From Lachnospiraceae bacterium (GTDB lineage Bacteria; Bacillota; Clostridia; Lachnospirales; Lachnospiraceae), in the NCBI GenBank assembly GCA_029068555.1, contig JAIECJ010000134.1:1-57981 (forward strand): a stretch of 57,981 nucleotides of DNA, read 5' to 3'. The position numbers were made by a program, and so were the translations under genes. Within the stretch, counting starts at the first letter, position 1. Each line of letters starts with the position of its first letter. Below are positions 48,001-55,794 of the stretch, one piece after another. Under the pieces are notes generated by a model that worked only from the letters and a program-made list of their open reading frames with translations, searched no databases and was not told the origin of the DNA.

Positions 48001-48190
48001 GGGTGATGATACGATTGTAAAAGCGGAAGCTCCAGCCGGACAAGAAACTGACACAAATGTCACAAATACCGGCGAGGACAGCCAGCAGACAGGGAAGACT
48101 TCTTCCAAGGCACCGGTTGCTGCCAGTGTCGCAGTTGCAGCAGTAGTTGTTGCAGCAGTGGGAATCTTTTTTAAGAAACGTAAGAAATAA
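45008..48190 (+). CDS. pulA: Membrane-anchored type I pullulanase
   Basis: This 1060-residue enzyme debranches alpha-1,6 links in pullulan and amylopectin. Order: signal peptide (about 1-37), two CBM41-like starch modules (about 38-130 and 150-235), an Ig-like segment, a CBM48 module (about 370-460) and a GH13_14 catalytic domain. Seen are the pullulanase motif FNWGYDP (near 559), nucleophile D676 in FRFDL, acid E705 in GEGW and D805 in SCHDN. The C-terminus is a Ser/Thr/Gln linker, one membrane helix and KKRKK, with no LPxTG motif, so it stays in the membrane. GGAGG precedes ATG 45008; ATG 44993 overlaps that site. Confidence 0.94.
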   Translation: MRSRRFIQMPAAFLMAILMLFMTVVSVIAPEITVEAAGKTLIVHYGGRADNSYEGWNLWIWEEGREGQQVDFTDEDSFGKVAVYQTNRKPGSIGFIVRLNQWEDKDIGDDRFITMDGDTVEIWITSGEAEFTTEAPEGAQAYDIASLEEARLNVYNEDNATKLNVHYYNFDKKYSADTVESYAWAGSEVGGSYPLSETDDFGALFKVGLQPKEGVRTAGVKVIQDENADTALEYEVDLTKASNNTIDVYIVEGNPTLWYNVDEVVYNPVIAEAYFSESSSREIYATLSRPSGNLASKMKLTDSDGVAYAVDSADSEDGRNILVTVEEELELSKTYNLSMEGYEGATVSMNKILGSEFFDDAMAYDGDDLGATYTKDKTGFKVWAPTASEVSLNLYEQGDGDNLRETVPMTQGEKGVWFCEKQGDLNGVYYTYSIKIGNKTNEAVDLYARTTGVNGDRGMVVDLSATNPDGFENDVRPTFENPTDAVIYELHIRDLSSDSSSGISNTGKFLGLAETGTKNADGLATGIDHIKDLGVTHVQILPSYDYATVDETKLDTPQFNWGYDPKNYNVPEGSYSTDPYHGEVRINEMKQMIQALHANGLRVNMDVVYNHTFNIEGSWFQKTVPDYYYRKVGENYSNASGCGNETASNRAMVRKYIVDSVTYWAKEYHIDGFRFDLMAVHDIETMNAVRAALDEIDPSIMVYGEGWTGGDCAIPSSQQALKANMAKMDRVGAFSDDIRDGIKGSVFDAQDKGFISGKDGMEESVKFGIVGATPHPQVMTFKNDKGSKSWAAQPGQSINYVSCHDNLTFWDKLAISNADDSEETRIKMNKLGSAIILTSQGVPFFQAGEEMLRSKPSATVEGGFDENSYTSPDSTNSIKWADKANVMDTYEYYKGLIAFRKAHGALRMTQAADIQNNLMFMSGLGTNVIGYTISNNANNDTAEMITVIFNANENPVDVKLPSGTWEICVNDKTAGTASVGTAEGTVSVAGISAMVLVQGDDTIVKAEAPAGQETDTNVTNTGEDSQQTGKTSSKAPVAASVAVAAVVVAAVGIFFKKRKK

Positions 48191-48197
48191 TAAATGT

Positions 48198-48218
48198 CAG
48201 AGCATTTTTCAAACACGT
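48198..48218 (-). repeat. CTAGAG / GTTTGAAAAAT repeat, copy 3
   Basis: Read on the minus strand it is ACGTGTTTGAAAAATGCTCTG, one arm of the repeat hairpin, just after the pullulanase stop codon. Confidence 0.7.
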
Positions 48219-48224
48219 AAACAT

Positions 48225-48264
48225 GGGCGGCGGTCGAACAGAGAAAGGACTGCCGCCCTTTTCC
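48225..48264 (+). terminator. Terminator of the pullulanase gene
   Basis: GGGCGGCGGTC (48225-48235) pairs with GACTGCCGCCC (48248-48258) with one G-U pair and is followed by TTTT. Confidence 0.85.
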
Positions 48265-48397
48265 TGTTTTGGATGTGTACACATGGTATGAATTATGCTA
48301 TGATAACAGTATATTATAGTAAACGGCAAAACTATTTGTCATTTATTATAATATGTGAACACGAATAAATTCGATAAAATATGGAGAAAAACATGCT

Positions 48398-49015
48398 ATG
48401 AAGAAACATTTTTATAATTTTCGGGGGAAGATAAATAAGAGACAGCTGGCCTGTGTGATTGCCTGTGCAGTCAATATGGGAATGTTGTCCGGCTGCGCTG
48501 CTGCAGATTCTGGAGGGCTGGATGCGGCTTTTATAATGGCAAGGACAGACAGCTCGGAAAATATGAATGAGATGGATAGCAGCGCAATGCGTGAGACGCA
48601 GGACAGTGAAGTGAACGGAGACGTTGTGCCTGATATTGTCAAAAGGAAGGCAGAAGAAATTGTCGAACAACGTTTTCTGAGTGGAAAGCAGAGGGGGGAT
48701 AGCTACTTAGACTGGCGGATTGAGTCACTGGGACATGTATACACATATGATGATTTTAATGGAATGATTTTGCAGGTGTACTGCCTGAATTATCAGTTTC
48801 TATCGGAGAACCCAGAGGAACTGCTGCTGGCGGGCGGCATGAGTGTTGTCGAGGATGGATGGGTGAATACTGAATATGAAAACAGCAATTATCTGATTTA
48901 CAGGCAGGATGGCGATAGTCTCAGTTATATGGATATTATGTTTGAGAATGACTGTTATCCAGGGGATGAGACGTTTACATCTGACATGCAGTGGCGCTGT
49001 GAGATGGAGAATTAG
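48398..49015 (+). CDS. Small lipoprotein of unknown function
   Basis: I do not recognise this 205-residue protein. It has a lipoprotein signal with lipobox LSGC, a polar spacer rich in S, M and E, and a folded C-terminal domain of about 120 residues with many Tyr and acidic residues (DWRIESLGHVYTYDDFNG). The start ATG 48398 follows GGAGAAAAACATGCT. Its stop codon TAG lies inside a copy of the CTAGAG repeat at 49013, so the repeat insertion may have set or changed the C-terminus. Confidence 0.7.
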   Translation: MKKHFYNFRGKINKRQLACVIACAVNMGMLSGCAAADSGGLDAAFIMARTDSSENMNEMDSSAMRETQDSEVNGDVVPDIVKRKAEEIVEQRFLSGKQRGDSYLDWRIESLGHVYTYDDFNGMILQVYCLNYQFLSENPEELLLAGGMSVVEDGWVNTEYENSNYLIYRQDGDSLSYMDIMFENDCYPGDETFTSDMQWRCEMEN

Positions 49016-49038
49016 AGCATTTTTCAAACACGCTCTAG
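49013..49038 (-). repeat. CTAGAG / GTTTGAAAAAT repeat, palindromic copy 4
   Basis: This copy shows the complete palindromic form: CTAGAGC, a GTGTTTGAAAAAT core, and GCTCTA, able to form a 7-base stem. The stop codon of the lipoprotein gene is its first three bases. Confidence 0.75.
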
Positions 49039-49090
49039 TACAGTGAATATTAAGTAATTGGCAGTTTGGCATGGAAAGCGAGGTTTTGTA

Positions 49091-50458
49091 ATGCGTTATG
49101 ATGTGATTATTATAGGGGCAGGTCCAGGTGGGATTTTTTCAGCGTATGAAATGACTCACATCAGGAAAGATTTAAGGATAGCTGTATTTGAGTCTGGTCA
49201 TGCCTTGGATAAGCGGCACTGTCCGATTGACGGGGATAAGATAAAAAACTGTATTAAGTGTAAGAGCTGTTCGATTATGAGCGGATTTGGCGGAGCCGGC
49301 GCTTTCTCGGATGGAAAGTACAATATTACAAACGACTTTGGCGGAACACTGTTTGAGTATATCGGTAAAACCAAGGCAATCGAGCTGATGGAGTATGTGG
49401 ACGAGATTAATATGAAATACGGTGGCGAGGGGACAAAGATGTACACGACAGCCGGAACGCATTTAAAAAAGCTTTGTCTGCAAAATAAACTCAATCTCCT
49501 TGATGCTTCTGTCAGGCATCTCGGCACAGATATTAATTATATTGTGCTGGAGAATCTGTATGCAGAGATGAAAGACAGGGTTGACTTTTATTTTGATACG
49601 CCGGTAACAGATATCGAGGTGGTTGGCAGCGGGTACCGTATAAACTGCAAGGACAATAGCTACGAATGTGACAAATGTGTCATTTCTGTCGGCAGAAGCG
49701 GCAGTAAGTGGATGGAGAGTGTCTGTGGGAAACTTGGGATTCCGACAAAGTCAAACCGCGTGGACATTGGCGTCCGAGTCGAACTTCCGGCAGTCATTTT
49801 TTCACATCTTACAGATGAATTGTACGAGAGCAAGATTGTGTACCGCACCGAAAAATTTGAGGACAGGGTGCGGACGTTCTGCATGAACCCGAGGGGAATA
49901 GTGGTAAACGAAAATACAAATGGCATTGTCACGGTCAACGGCCACAGTTATGAGGGGGCTGATAAGCAGACGGAGAACACGAACTTCGCGCTTCTGGTGG
50001 CGAAGCATTTTTCAGAGCCGTTTAAGGACAGCAATGGATATGGAGAAAGCATCGCAAGACTTTCCAACATGCTTGGCGGCGGTGTTATCGTGCAGCGCTT
50101 CGGTGATTTGGTGCGCGGCAGACGCAGCAATGCAAAACGCATTGAGGAGGGACTGGTGACACCCACGCTTGCGGCGACGCCCGGCGATTTGAGCCTTGTG
50201 CTGCCAAAGCGTATTCTTGATGGTATTATTGAGATGATTTACGCGCTTGACAAGATCGCCCCTGGAACTGCCAATGACGATACCCTCCTGTATGGGGTGG
50301 AAGTGAAGTTTTACAATATGGAGGTTGATATTGACGAAAACCTTGAGACAAAATATAAAGGACTGTACGTGATTGGCGACGGAAGCGGTGTCACCCACTC
50401 GCTGTCCCATGCATCTGCCAGCGGCGTGTATGTCGCAAGGGCGGCGCTAAATTCTTAA
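49091..50458 (+). CDS. NAD(P)/FAD-dependent oxidoreductase
   Basis: The 455-residue protein starts with an FAD-binding Rossmann motif DVIIIGAGPGGIFSAYEM and ends with VIGDGSGVTHSLSHASASG, the second FAD-contact region. A cysteine cluster CIKCKSCS at about residues 53-60 is followed by GFGGAGAFSDGKYN, as in the COG2509 family of uncharacterised flavoproteins. The substrate is unknown. The start ATG 49091 follows GCGAGG. It is a single-gene unit; a hairpin without T-run follows at 50479. Confidence 0.82.
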   Translation: MRYDVIIIGAGPGGIFSAYEMTHIRKDLRIAVFESGHALDKRHCPIDGDKIKNCIKCKSCSIMSGFGGAGAFSDGKYNITNDFGGTLFEYIGKTKAIELMEYVDEINMKYGGEGTKMYTTAGTHLKKLCLQNKLNLLDASVRHLGTDINYIVLENLYAEMKDRVDFYFDTPVTDIEVVGSGYRINCKDNSYECDKCVISVGRSGSKWMESVCGKLGIPTKSNRVDIGVRVELPAVIFSHLTDELYESKIVYRTEKFEDRVRTFCMNPRGIVVNENTNGIVTVNGHSYEGADKQTENTNFALLVAKHFSEPFKDSNGYGESIARLSNMLGGGVIVQRFGDLVRGRRSNAKRIEEGLVTPTLAATPGDLSLVLPKRILDGIIEMIYALDKIAPGTANDDTLLYGVEVKFYNMEVDIDENLETKYKGLYVIGDGSGVTHSLSHASASGVYVARAALNS

Positions 50459-50478
50459 ACAGATAACTGTTCAGGGCA

Positions 50479-50504
50479 GGGTTTTGCACTATGCTGCAAA
50501 ACCC
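50479..50504. terminator. Hairpin after the FAD oxidoreductase gene
   Basis: GGGTTTTGCA-CTATGC-TGCAAAACCC is a perfect 10-base stem 20 bases after the stop codon, but no T-run follows. The next 270 bases (50505-50773) are AT-rich and contain nothing I can support. Confidence 0.5.
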
Positions 50505-50773
50505 GCAAGAAAACATATCACATTATATTCTCAATATTACAATCCATCCTGAAACATATTTTTTCTAATGATTTCATAGATACCGGTTCATTTTTTCCAA
50601 TCTTAGCTAAACATTACTACGGATTCCACAAATGCTTTTAGGTCAGTACGCTTAAGCCTTTTATTGATTAGCAATTTCTAAATATTATCATAACGAATAG
50701 CCAAGGCAATACTGCATCCTCTAACATCACTGATTATATAACATCATGATAAGGCACTTCGTATTACTTTGTG

Positions 50774-50814
50774 TACAAATATACCTTGACAGACGAGGTA
50801 TATTTGTATATATT
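50774..50814 (+). promoter_or_regulatory. Promoter with 12-bp inverted-repeat operator of the padR operon
   Basis: TTGACA (50786-50791) and TATATT (50809-50814) have a 17-base spacer. TACAAATATACC (50774-50785) and its exact complement GGTATATTTGTA (50797-50808) flank the -35 box with 11 bases between. The palindrome overlaps both promoter boxes, so the PadR protein encoded downstream probably represses its own operon. Confidence 0.78.
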
Positions 50815-50878
50815 ATATATTAAAAGAATAAATACTATATAACATATATTATTGTATTGACAGAAAGGAGGAAGAAAG

Positions 50879-51202
50879 ATGTCCATTACATCAGACATTC
50901 TCAGGGGACACACAGAGGCAATCATACTTTCCAGCCTTTTGGAGCAGGATAGCTATGGCTACCAGATTAACAAAGATATTATGAAAAAGACCAATAATAC
51001 TTATGAGCTGAAGGAAGCGACGCTGTACTCGGCTTTCCGCCGGCTTGAGCAGGCAGGACGCATACGGACTTACTGGGGCGATGAGACAGTCGGCGCCAGA
51101 CGCAGATATTATGCCATAACGGATGAAGGCAGAAAAGCCTATCAGGGATATAAGCAGGAATGGAAGGAAGCAAAGGAAATCATTGACCAGCTGTTAAAGT
51201 GA
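50879..51202 (+). CDS. PadR-family transcriptional regulator
   Basis: The 107-residue protein has the PadR winged-helix N-terminus (ILRGHTEAIILSSLLEQDSYGYQI) and the wing with RRYYAITDEGRKAYQGYKQEW. PadR repressors often respond to antimicrobial or membrane-active compounds by direct binding. AAAGGAGG precedes ATG 50879. It is the first of three genes in a PadR, permease-prefix, DUF4097 order that recurs in Firmicutes, and its target is likely the palindrome just upstream. Confidence 0.92.
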   Translation: MSITSDILRGHTEAIILSSLLEQDSYGYQINKDIMKKTNNTYELKEATLYSAFRRLEQAGRIRTYWGDETVGARRRYYAITDEGRKAYQGYKQEWKEAKEIIDQLLK

Positions 51203-51236
51203 ACATTGTGATGATAATTATGAGAAGGAGAAAAGG

Positions 51237-51926
51237 ATGAAAGAGAAAATCAGACAGCATTTTAATCTTATATTTACGGATGCGCCCAAGACGAGGAAGG
51301 CGATTGAATTAAAGGAGGAAATGATGCAGAGTGCGATGGATAAGTTTGACGACATGGTAGCAGACGGATATTCCGCGGAGGATGCATATGAGAATGTCAT
51401 TCATTCTATTGGTGATGTGACGGAGCTTTTTCCAACAGTGGAGGAGAAAAATCTGCTTGTGCTATCAGAAAAGGATAGAAAGAAAAAGGCGTTGCTGACA
51501 TCTATTGCAACAGGAATCTATATTTTTGCAGCCGCGGTATTTTTTTTCTTTGGGGCGGACGGCAATGAGGCGGAATGGCAATTTGGCTTTGGGCTTGCAA
51601 TCCTGCTCTGTATTGTGCCGACAGTAATGCTTGTGTATGCCGCAAATATGTACCCGGATTACAACCGGAAAGAGGAACCGGACATGGTGGAGTTGTATAA
51701 GGCAGCGAAGTATAGTAGTAATAAAGCGCACGCAGTCCGCAAAAGCATTAATTCCATTATATGGAGCGTGACACTGGTGCTGTATTTTATAATCAGCTTT
51801 GTAAGCTATCGGTGGCAGGTGACATGGATTATTTTTCTGATTGCCTTTTGTTTACAGGCAATTGTGAAGCTTGTCTTTGAGCTGCGGGCGGATGAAATGA
51901 CATTTATTGACAATGTCAAGAAATAG
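51237..51926 (+). CDS. Permease-prefix-domain membrane protein
   Basis: The 229-residue protein begins with a cytoplasmic helical domain of about 75 residues (KTRKAIELKEEMMQSAMDKF, DGYSAEDAYENVIHSIGDV), as in DUF1700/permease prefix domain proteins. Four hydrophobic helices follow in two pairs, at about 80-140 and 170-215. Such proteins accompany PadR regulators and are thought to transduce membrane stress. GAGAAGGAGAAAAGG precedes ATG 51237, 34 bases after padR. Confidence 0.8.
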   Translation: MKEKIRQHFNLIFTDAPKTRKAIELKEEMMQSAMDKFDDMVADGYSAEDAYENVIHSIGDVTELFPTVEEKNLLVLSEKDRKKKALLTSIATGIYIFAAAVFFFFGADGNEAEWQFGFGLAILLCIVPTVMLVYAANMYPDYNRKEEPDMVELYKAAKYSSNKAHAVRKSINSIIWSVTLVLYFIISFVSYRWQVTWIIFLIAFCLQAIVKLVFELRADEMTFIDNVKK

Positions 51927-51957
51927 AGAATAAACCTTCGGAAAGGGATAACAGAGT

Positions 51958-53277
51958 ATGAAAAAAATAAAAATTACGGCGCTTGTGCTGCTCTGCATTG
52001 TCACGGCAGGTTTGTGCGGGATATTTGCATACGGCATGGCAGGGCATGACATTTATCGGATTGGCTATGGCAGCAGACTGGGCGATAACGGGTTTGCTGA
52101 TGCATATGGCAGCCCGCAGCTGGTATTGGAGAAAGAAGTACCCCTTGACGGGATTGACAGTATTTCTATACAATATAATATGAACAGTAATGACATTTAT
52201 CTCTATGAGAGTGACAATGAATATCTGACAATCAAGGAATACAATGAACTAGAACTTGCGGACGATATGCTTTCCACGGTGACGGTGAAAGGCAGTAGCC
52301 TTGATGTGAAAGGAAAAAGGCGTGATGGAAAGCGTTACCAGATACAGGTTGGCATGTTTGGCATGAGGACAGCGCTTGGATACACAGAAATCGGGCTGCC
52401 GCCTTCTTACAAAGGACAGCTTGTGCTTTCCACGGTTAGCGGGGACATTTCATCTCAGATGGATATTGTTCTGGAAAAGGACTTTATGGCATCGACGAGC
52501 AGCGGCGATGTGAGTGCGCCGCTTATCACCGCGAAAAACGTGACAGTGAAATGTACCAGCGGTGATGTTAAGGTTGATACAATTCAGGCGGAAACCAATG
52601 GTTCTGCCGGAGAAATCCATATCACGACTTCAAGCGGCGATATTGATGGAAAGCAGTTTGCGGGGGATGCGCATCTTAAAAGCACCAGCGGAGATATCGA
52701 AGTAGATCAGTTTGTAGGAAATGCAGATATTCAAAGCAGCAGTGGCTATTTTGAGGCGGAGGCAATCTCTGGAGAGGCACAGATCGCGACAACCAGCGGA
52801 AATATCAGCGTGCGGCGGATTGATGGGACTGTCAAACTGCGGACGGCCAGCGGTGATGTCGAAGTATATGAAGGAAGCGGCGGCAGGACTGCGAAAACGA
52901 CATCGGGTGATGTCACACTCAACGGCGTAGATGGTGTGTGGGATATCGAGACTTCCAGTGGGGGTGTTGTGCTGGGTGCCACAAAGGGCAGCGGCAGAGT
53001 TGCGGCAACCAGTGGCGATATCCGTCTGGAAATCGGGGATTTGACAGGAAATCTTGATATGCGGAGCAGCAGTGGCTATGTGAACATTAAAATGTCGCCG
53101 GGCAATGCATTTGATTTTAGGGCGGAGACGAGCAGCGGCGATATTGACACGTTTTTTGATGATAGTCTGAGCTTTTCCAAAAAGGGAAATAATGCACATG
53201 GAACTTATGGGGAAAACAGTGACGGCCATGATGTCATAATCAGGACAACCAGCGGAGATATCAGGATAACAAAATAA
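51958..53277 (+). CDS. DUF4097 beta-repeat protein, membrane-anchored
   Basis: The 439-residue protein has an N-terminal membrane helix (about 5-25) and then a beta-helix-like region built from about 13 repeats with the core TSSGDI or SSSGY, the mark of DUF4097/adhesin-like proteins. Repeats run at roughly 18-20 residues from about residue 160 to the end. Its position after padR and the permease-prefix gene suggests a membrane-stress response structure on the cell surface. The start ATG 51958 follows GGAAAGGG. The next gene begins 14 bases later. Confidence 0.85.
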   Translation: MKKIKITALVLLCIVTAGLCGIFAYGMAGHDIYRIGYGSRLGDNGFADAYGSPQLVLEKEVPLDGIDSISIQYNMNSNDIYLYESDNEYLTIKEYNELELADDMLSTVTVKGSSLDVKGKRRDGKRYQIQVGMFGMRTALGYTEIGLPPSYKGQLVLSTVSGDISSQMDIVLEKDFMASTSSGDVSAPLITAKNVTVKCTSGDVKVDTIQAETNGSAGEIHITTSSGDIDGKQFAGDAHLKSTSGDIEVDQFVGNADIQSSSGYFEAEAISGEAQIATTSGNISVRRIDGTVKLRTASGDVEVYEGSGGRTAKTTSGDVTLNGVDGVWDIETSSGGVVLGATKGSGRVAATSGDIRLEIGDLTGNLDMRSSSGYVNIKMSPGNAFDFRAETSSGDIDTFFDDSLSFSKKGNNAHGTYGENSDGHDVIIRTTSGDIRITK

Positions 53278-53291
53278 TAGGAGAGAAAATC

Positions 53292-54497
53292 ATGTTAAAA
53301 GGAAAAACGGTTTTGCTTGGCGTGTGCAGCAGCATTGCGGCGTATAAGGCGGCGAACCTCGCGAGTCTTCTGATGAAGCAGCACGCAGCGGTTCAGGTTA
53401 TCATGACCGAAAATGCCACGAATTTTATCAACCCCATCACTTTTGAGACATTGACCGGAAGAAAATGTCTGGTAGATACATTTGACCGGAATTTTCAGTA
53501 TGAGGTGGAGCATATAGCACTGGCAAAAGAGGCGGATGTTGTCCTTGTTGCCCCTGCTACGGCAAATGTGATGGCAAAATTTGCGCATGGCCTTGCGGAT
53601 GATATGCTGACCACGACAGTGCTGGCATGCACCTGCCCAAAGATTGCTGCGCCTGCGATGAACACCGCAATGTATGAGAATCCGATTACACAGGATAATA
53701 TTACGACTCTTAAGAAATATGGTTTTGAAGTCGTAGAACCTTCTGTCGGCATGCTCGCATGTAAGGACGTGGGACGCGGGAAATTTCCCGATGAAAACCT
53801 TCTGGTAGAGCATGTCATACGTGCAGCCGCTTTGGAAAAGGATATGAAAGGGAAAAAAGTTCTTGTCACAGCCGGAGCGACACAGGAGGCAATCGACCCA
53901 GTCAGATACATCACAAATCATTCCACAGGAAAGATGGGTTATGCGCTTGCACGGATGGCAATGCTGCGGGGGGCGGAAGTGACACTTGTGTCAGGTAAGA
54001 GTGCGCTGACGCCGCCGCCGTTTGTGACGTTTGTCCCGATAAAGAGCGCAAGGGATATGTTTGATGCTGTAACGGCAAGAAGCGATGCACAGGACATCAT
54101 TATTAAGGCGGCGGCAGTCGCTGATTACAGACCATTATCTGTTGCGGCAGAGAAGCTGAAAAAGAGTGATGACGAGCTGAATATCGCCCTGGAGCGGACC
54201 GAGGATATTCTGCAATATCTGGGTACACACAAGAAACAGGGGCAGCTGCTTTGTGGCTTTGCCATGGAAACAATGAATATGGAGGAGAATGCCAGAAAGA
54301 AGCTTGAGAAGAAAAATCTTGATTTAATTGCCGCAAACAATGTAAAGGTTGCCGGTGCAGGATTTGGAACTGACACGAATGTTGTTACGTTGATATCGAA
54401 GGACGGTTCACGACAGCTGGAGCTTATGAGCAAAGAGGCTGTTGCGATGGAAATTCTTGATACACTGATGCATTTTTGTGCTGCGGAAAACGGATAA
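53292..54497 (+). CDS. coaBC: Bifunctional phosphopantothenoylcysteine decarboxylase / ligase
   Basis: This 401-residue enzyme catalyses two steps of coenzyme A synthesis: CTP-dependent joining of cysteine to phosphopantothenate, and its decarboxylation. The N-terminal flavin CoaC domain shows HIALAKEADVVLVAPATANV (catalytic His) and PAMNTAMYENP, with the active cysteine in GMLACKDVGRG. The C-terminal CoaB domain has VTAGATQEAIDPVRYITNHSTGKMG and the lysine region AVADYRP. AGGAGAG precedes ATG 53292, only 14 bases after the DUF4097 gene. Confidence 0.95.
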   Translation: MLKGKTVLLGVCSSIAAYKAANLASLLMKQHAAVQVIMTENATNFINPITFETLTGRKCLVDTFDRNFQYEVEHIALAKEADVVLVAPATANVMAKFAHGLADDMLTTTVLACTCPKIAAPAMNTAMYENPITQDNITTLKKYGFEVVEPSVGMLACKDVGRGKFPDENLLVEHVIRAAALEKDMKGKKVLVTAGATQEAIDPVRYITNHSTGKMGYALARMAMLRGAEVTLVSGKSALTPPPFVTFVPIKSARDMFDAVTARSDAQDIIIKAAAVADYRPLSVAAEKLKKSDDELNIALERTEDILQYLGTHKKQGQLLCGFAMETMNMEENARKKLEKKNLDLIAANNVKVAGAGFGTDTNVVTLISKDGSRQLELMSKEAVAMEILDTLMHFCAAENG

Positions 54498-54515
54498 ATT
54501 ATTTTAAAGTTGTGC

Positions 54516-54544
54516 TTTATCCGGAGCAGAACTTGTGCTATAAT
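54516..54544 (+). promoter_or_regulatory. Extended -10 promoter of thrH
   Basis: TGCTATAAT (54536-54544) is an extended -10 box. The -35 region (TTTATC at 54516-54521) is poor, which the extended -10 can offset. Confidence 0.55.
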
Positions 54545-54667
54545 CAATACCGTGGTCTGCCACTTTGATAACCAAAATTACGATTTCCCATACATGGCGC
54601 GAAAAGGTTACTGCTTATGGCTGAACGTCATGTATGGGGTATTTGGAGAAAGGATTTAGGTATTGGT

Positions 54668-55270
54668 ATGTACATAGTATGTTTGGATTTGGAAGGTGTT
54701 CTTGTTCCTGAGATTTGGATTGCTTTTGCGGAGGCAAGCGGTATCCCAGAGCTGAAAAGGACAACGCGTGATGAGCCGGATTATGACAAGCTCATGACGT
54801 GGAGACTGGGTGTTCTCAGGGAACATGGTCTTGGTCTGAAGGAGATACAGGAGACTATCGCAAAGATTGACCCGATTCCTGGGGCAAAGGCGTTTTTGGA
54901 TGAGCTTCGCTCCATGACACAGGTTATCATTATCAGTGATACTTTTTCACAGTTTGCCACACCGCTGATGAGAAAGCTTGGATGGCCAACTATCTTCTGC
55001 AATTCTCTTGAGGTTGCCGAGAACGGTGAGATAACAGGGTTTAAGATGCGCTGCGAACAGTCAAAGTTAACCACAGTAAGGGCGCTGCAGTCCATTGGGT
55101 ATGAGACAATAGCCAGCGGTGACAGCTACAATGACCTTGGCATGATAAAGGCAAGCAAGACAGGATTCCTGTTTAAGAGTACAGACAAAATCAAGGCCGA
55201 TAATCCAGGACTTGCCGCATATGAGACATACGACGAGCTGATGGCGGCAATCAAAGAGGCAATCGTGTGA
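54668..55270 (+). CDS. thrH: ThrH-type phosphoserine phosphatase / homoserine phosphotransferase
   Basis: This 200-residue HAD enzyme removes phosphate from phosphoserine and can pass it to homoserine, linking serine and threonine synthesis. The ThrH-specific start CLDLEGVLVPEIW (acid pair D7 and E9, where E replaces the usual second D) is present, with IISDTFSQF and SGDSYNDLGM motifs. The start ATG 54668 lies seven bases after AGG; the upstream in-frame extension is not part of the family. Its last codons form the left arm of a perfect hairpin. Confidence 0.9.
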   Translation: MYIVCLDLEGVLVPEIWIAFAEASGIPELKRTTRDEPDYDKLMTWRLGVLREHGLGLKEIQETIAKIDPIPGAKAFLDELRSMTQVIIISDTFSQFATPLMRKLGWPTIFCNSLEVAENGEITGFKMRCEQSKLTTVRALQSIGYETIASGDSYNDLGMIKASKTGFLFKSTDKIKADNPGLAAYETYDELMAAIKEAIV

Positions 55271-55292
55271 AATCTCTGATTTCACACGATTG
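55260..55292. repeat. Perfect hairpin overlapping the thrH stop codon
   Basis: A 15-base perfect stem with loop TCT spans the thrH end. The core TGTGAAATC-TCT-GATTTCACA is the same as the first hairpin of the elements at 8873 and 10553. No T-run follows, so it is probably not the terminator itself. Confidence 0.7.
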
Positions 55293-55299
55293 CCTGGAT

Positions 55300-55338
55300 A
55301 ATGCTTTCTGTTGTTTTCATAACAGAAAGCATTTTTTG
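55300..55338. terminator. Terminator between thrH and the FMN-binding lipoprotein gene
   Basis: AATGCTTTCTGTT (55300-55312) pairs perfectly with AACAGAAAGCATT (55321-55333), followed by TTTTTT. It lies between converging genes and may serve both. Confidence 0.88.
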
Positions 55339-55347
55339 GTTTGCAGC

Positions 55348-55794
55348 TTAATCGGTGCTGATAAGAACAATGCTGGAGTCACCTTTTCGAGCCTGATCCA
55401 GTACTGCGGCAGATAACTTCTGGAAAGAGTTGTAGGAGGATGTGGCTCCTGTCAGGGCATCAATTGTGCTTTTCCCCTGTCCTTCCTGCATCTGACCCGC
55501 ATAATAGCGGGTATATTCATTGGGGTAAGTGCCATTGGAGTGAAGCATGGTCTGCATGTAATTAATGTCCCAGCTCTTGATAAATCCGCTGGCGTTTTCG
55601 GCGTTGTACTCCACAGAAACGATACTCCCGCCCTTGACCAGAATTGTAATATATTCTTTCCAGCCATGGCTGAACGAGGAGGCCTGCGCAGTATAGTAGC
55701 CATCCTGAAGTTCCGTCTCTGATTTTTCATCGCCGCAGGCTGTTAATAGTGTCATGAACAGCAAAAGCAGCAATAGGCACAATGTTCGTTTCAT
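55348..55794 (-). CDS. FMN-binding-domain lipoprotein
   Basis: The 148-residue protein has a lipoprotein signal (lipobox LTAC) and a single FMN-binding domain ending in DALTGATSSYNSF. In this family the threonine of the TGAT motif receives FMN covalently from ApbE (flavin transferase). The flavin would lie outside the membrane, as in PplA-type redox lipoproteins. Its ATG overlaps the stop of the chemoreceptor gene (ATGA), so the two are translated as a pair. The role may be to sense or pass electrons to the receptor; this is inference. Confidence 0.87.
   Translation of the reverse strand: MKRTLCLLLLLLFMTLLTACGDEKSETELQDGYYTAQASSFSHGWKEYITILVKGGSIVSVEYNAENASGFIKSWDINYMQTMLHSNGTYPNEYTRYYAGQMQEGQGKSTIDALTGATSSYNSFQKLSAAVLDQARKGDSSIVLISTD

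Noticed and set aside
50505-50773. Possible gene or RNA in the AT-rich gap before padR
   Set aside because: No open frame with a ribosome site and no convincing structure were seen.
52480-53270. Apparent tandem DNA repeat in the DUF4097 gene
   Set aside because: The repeat is at protein level (TSSGD units) with diverged codons, normal for this beta-repeat family.
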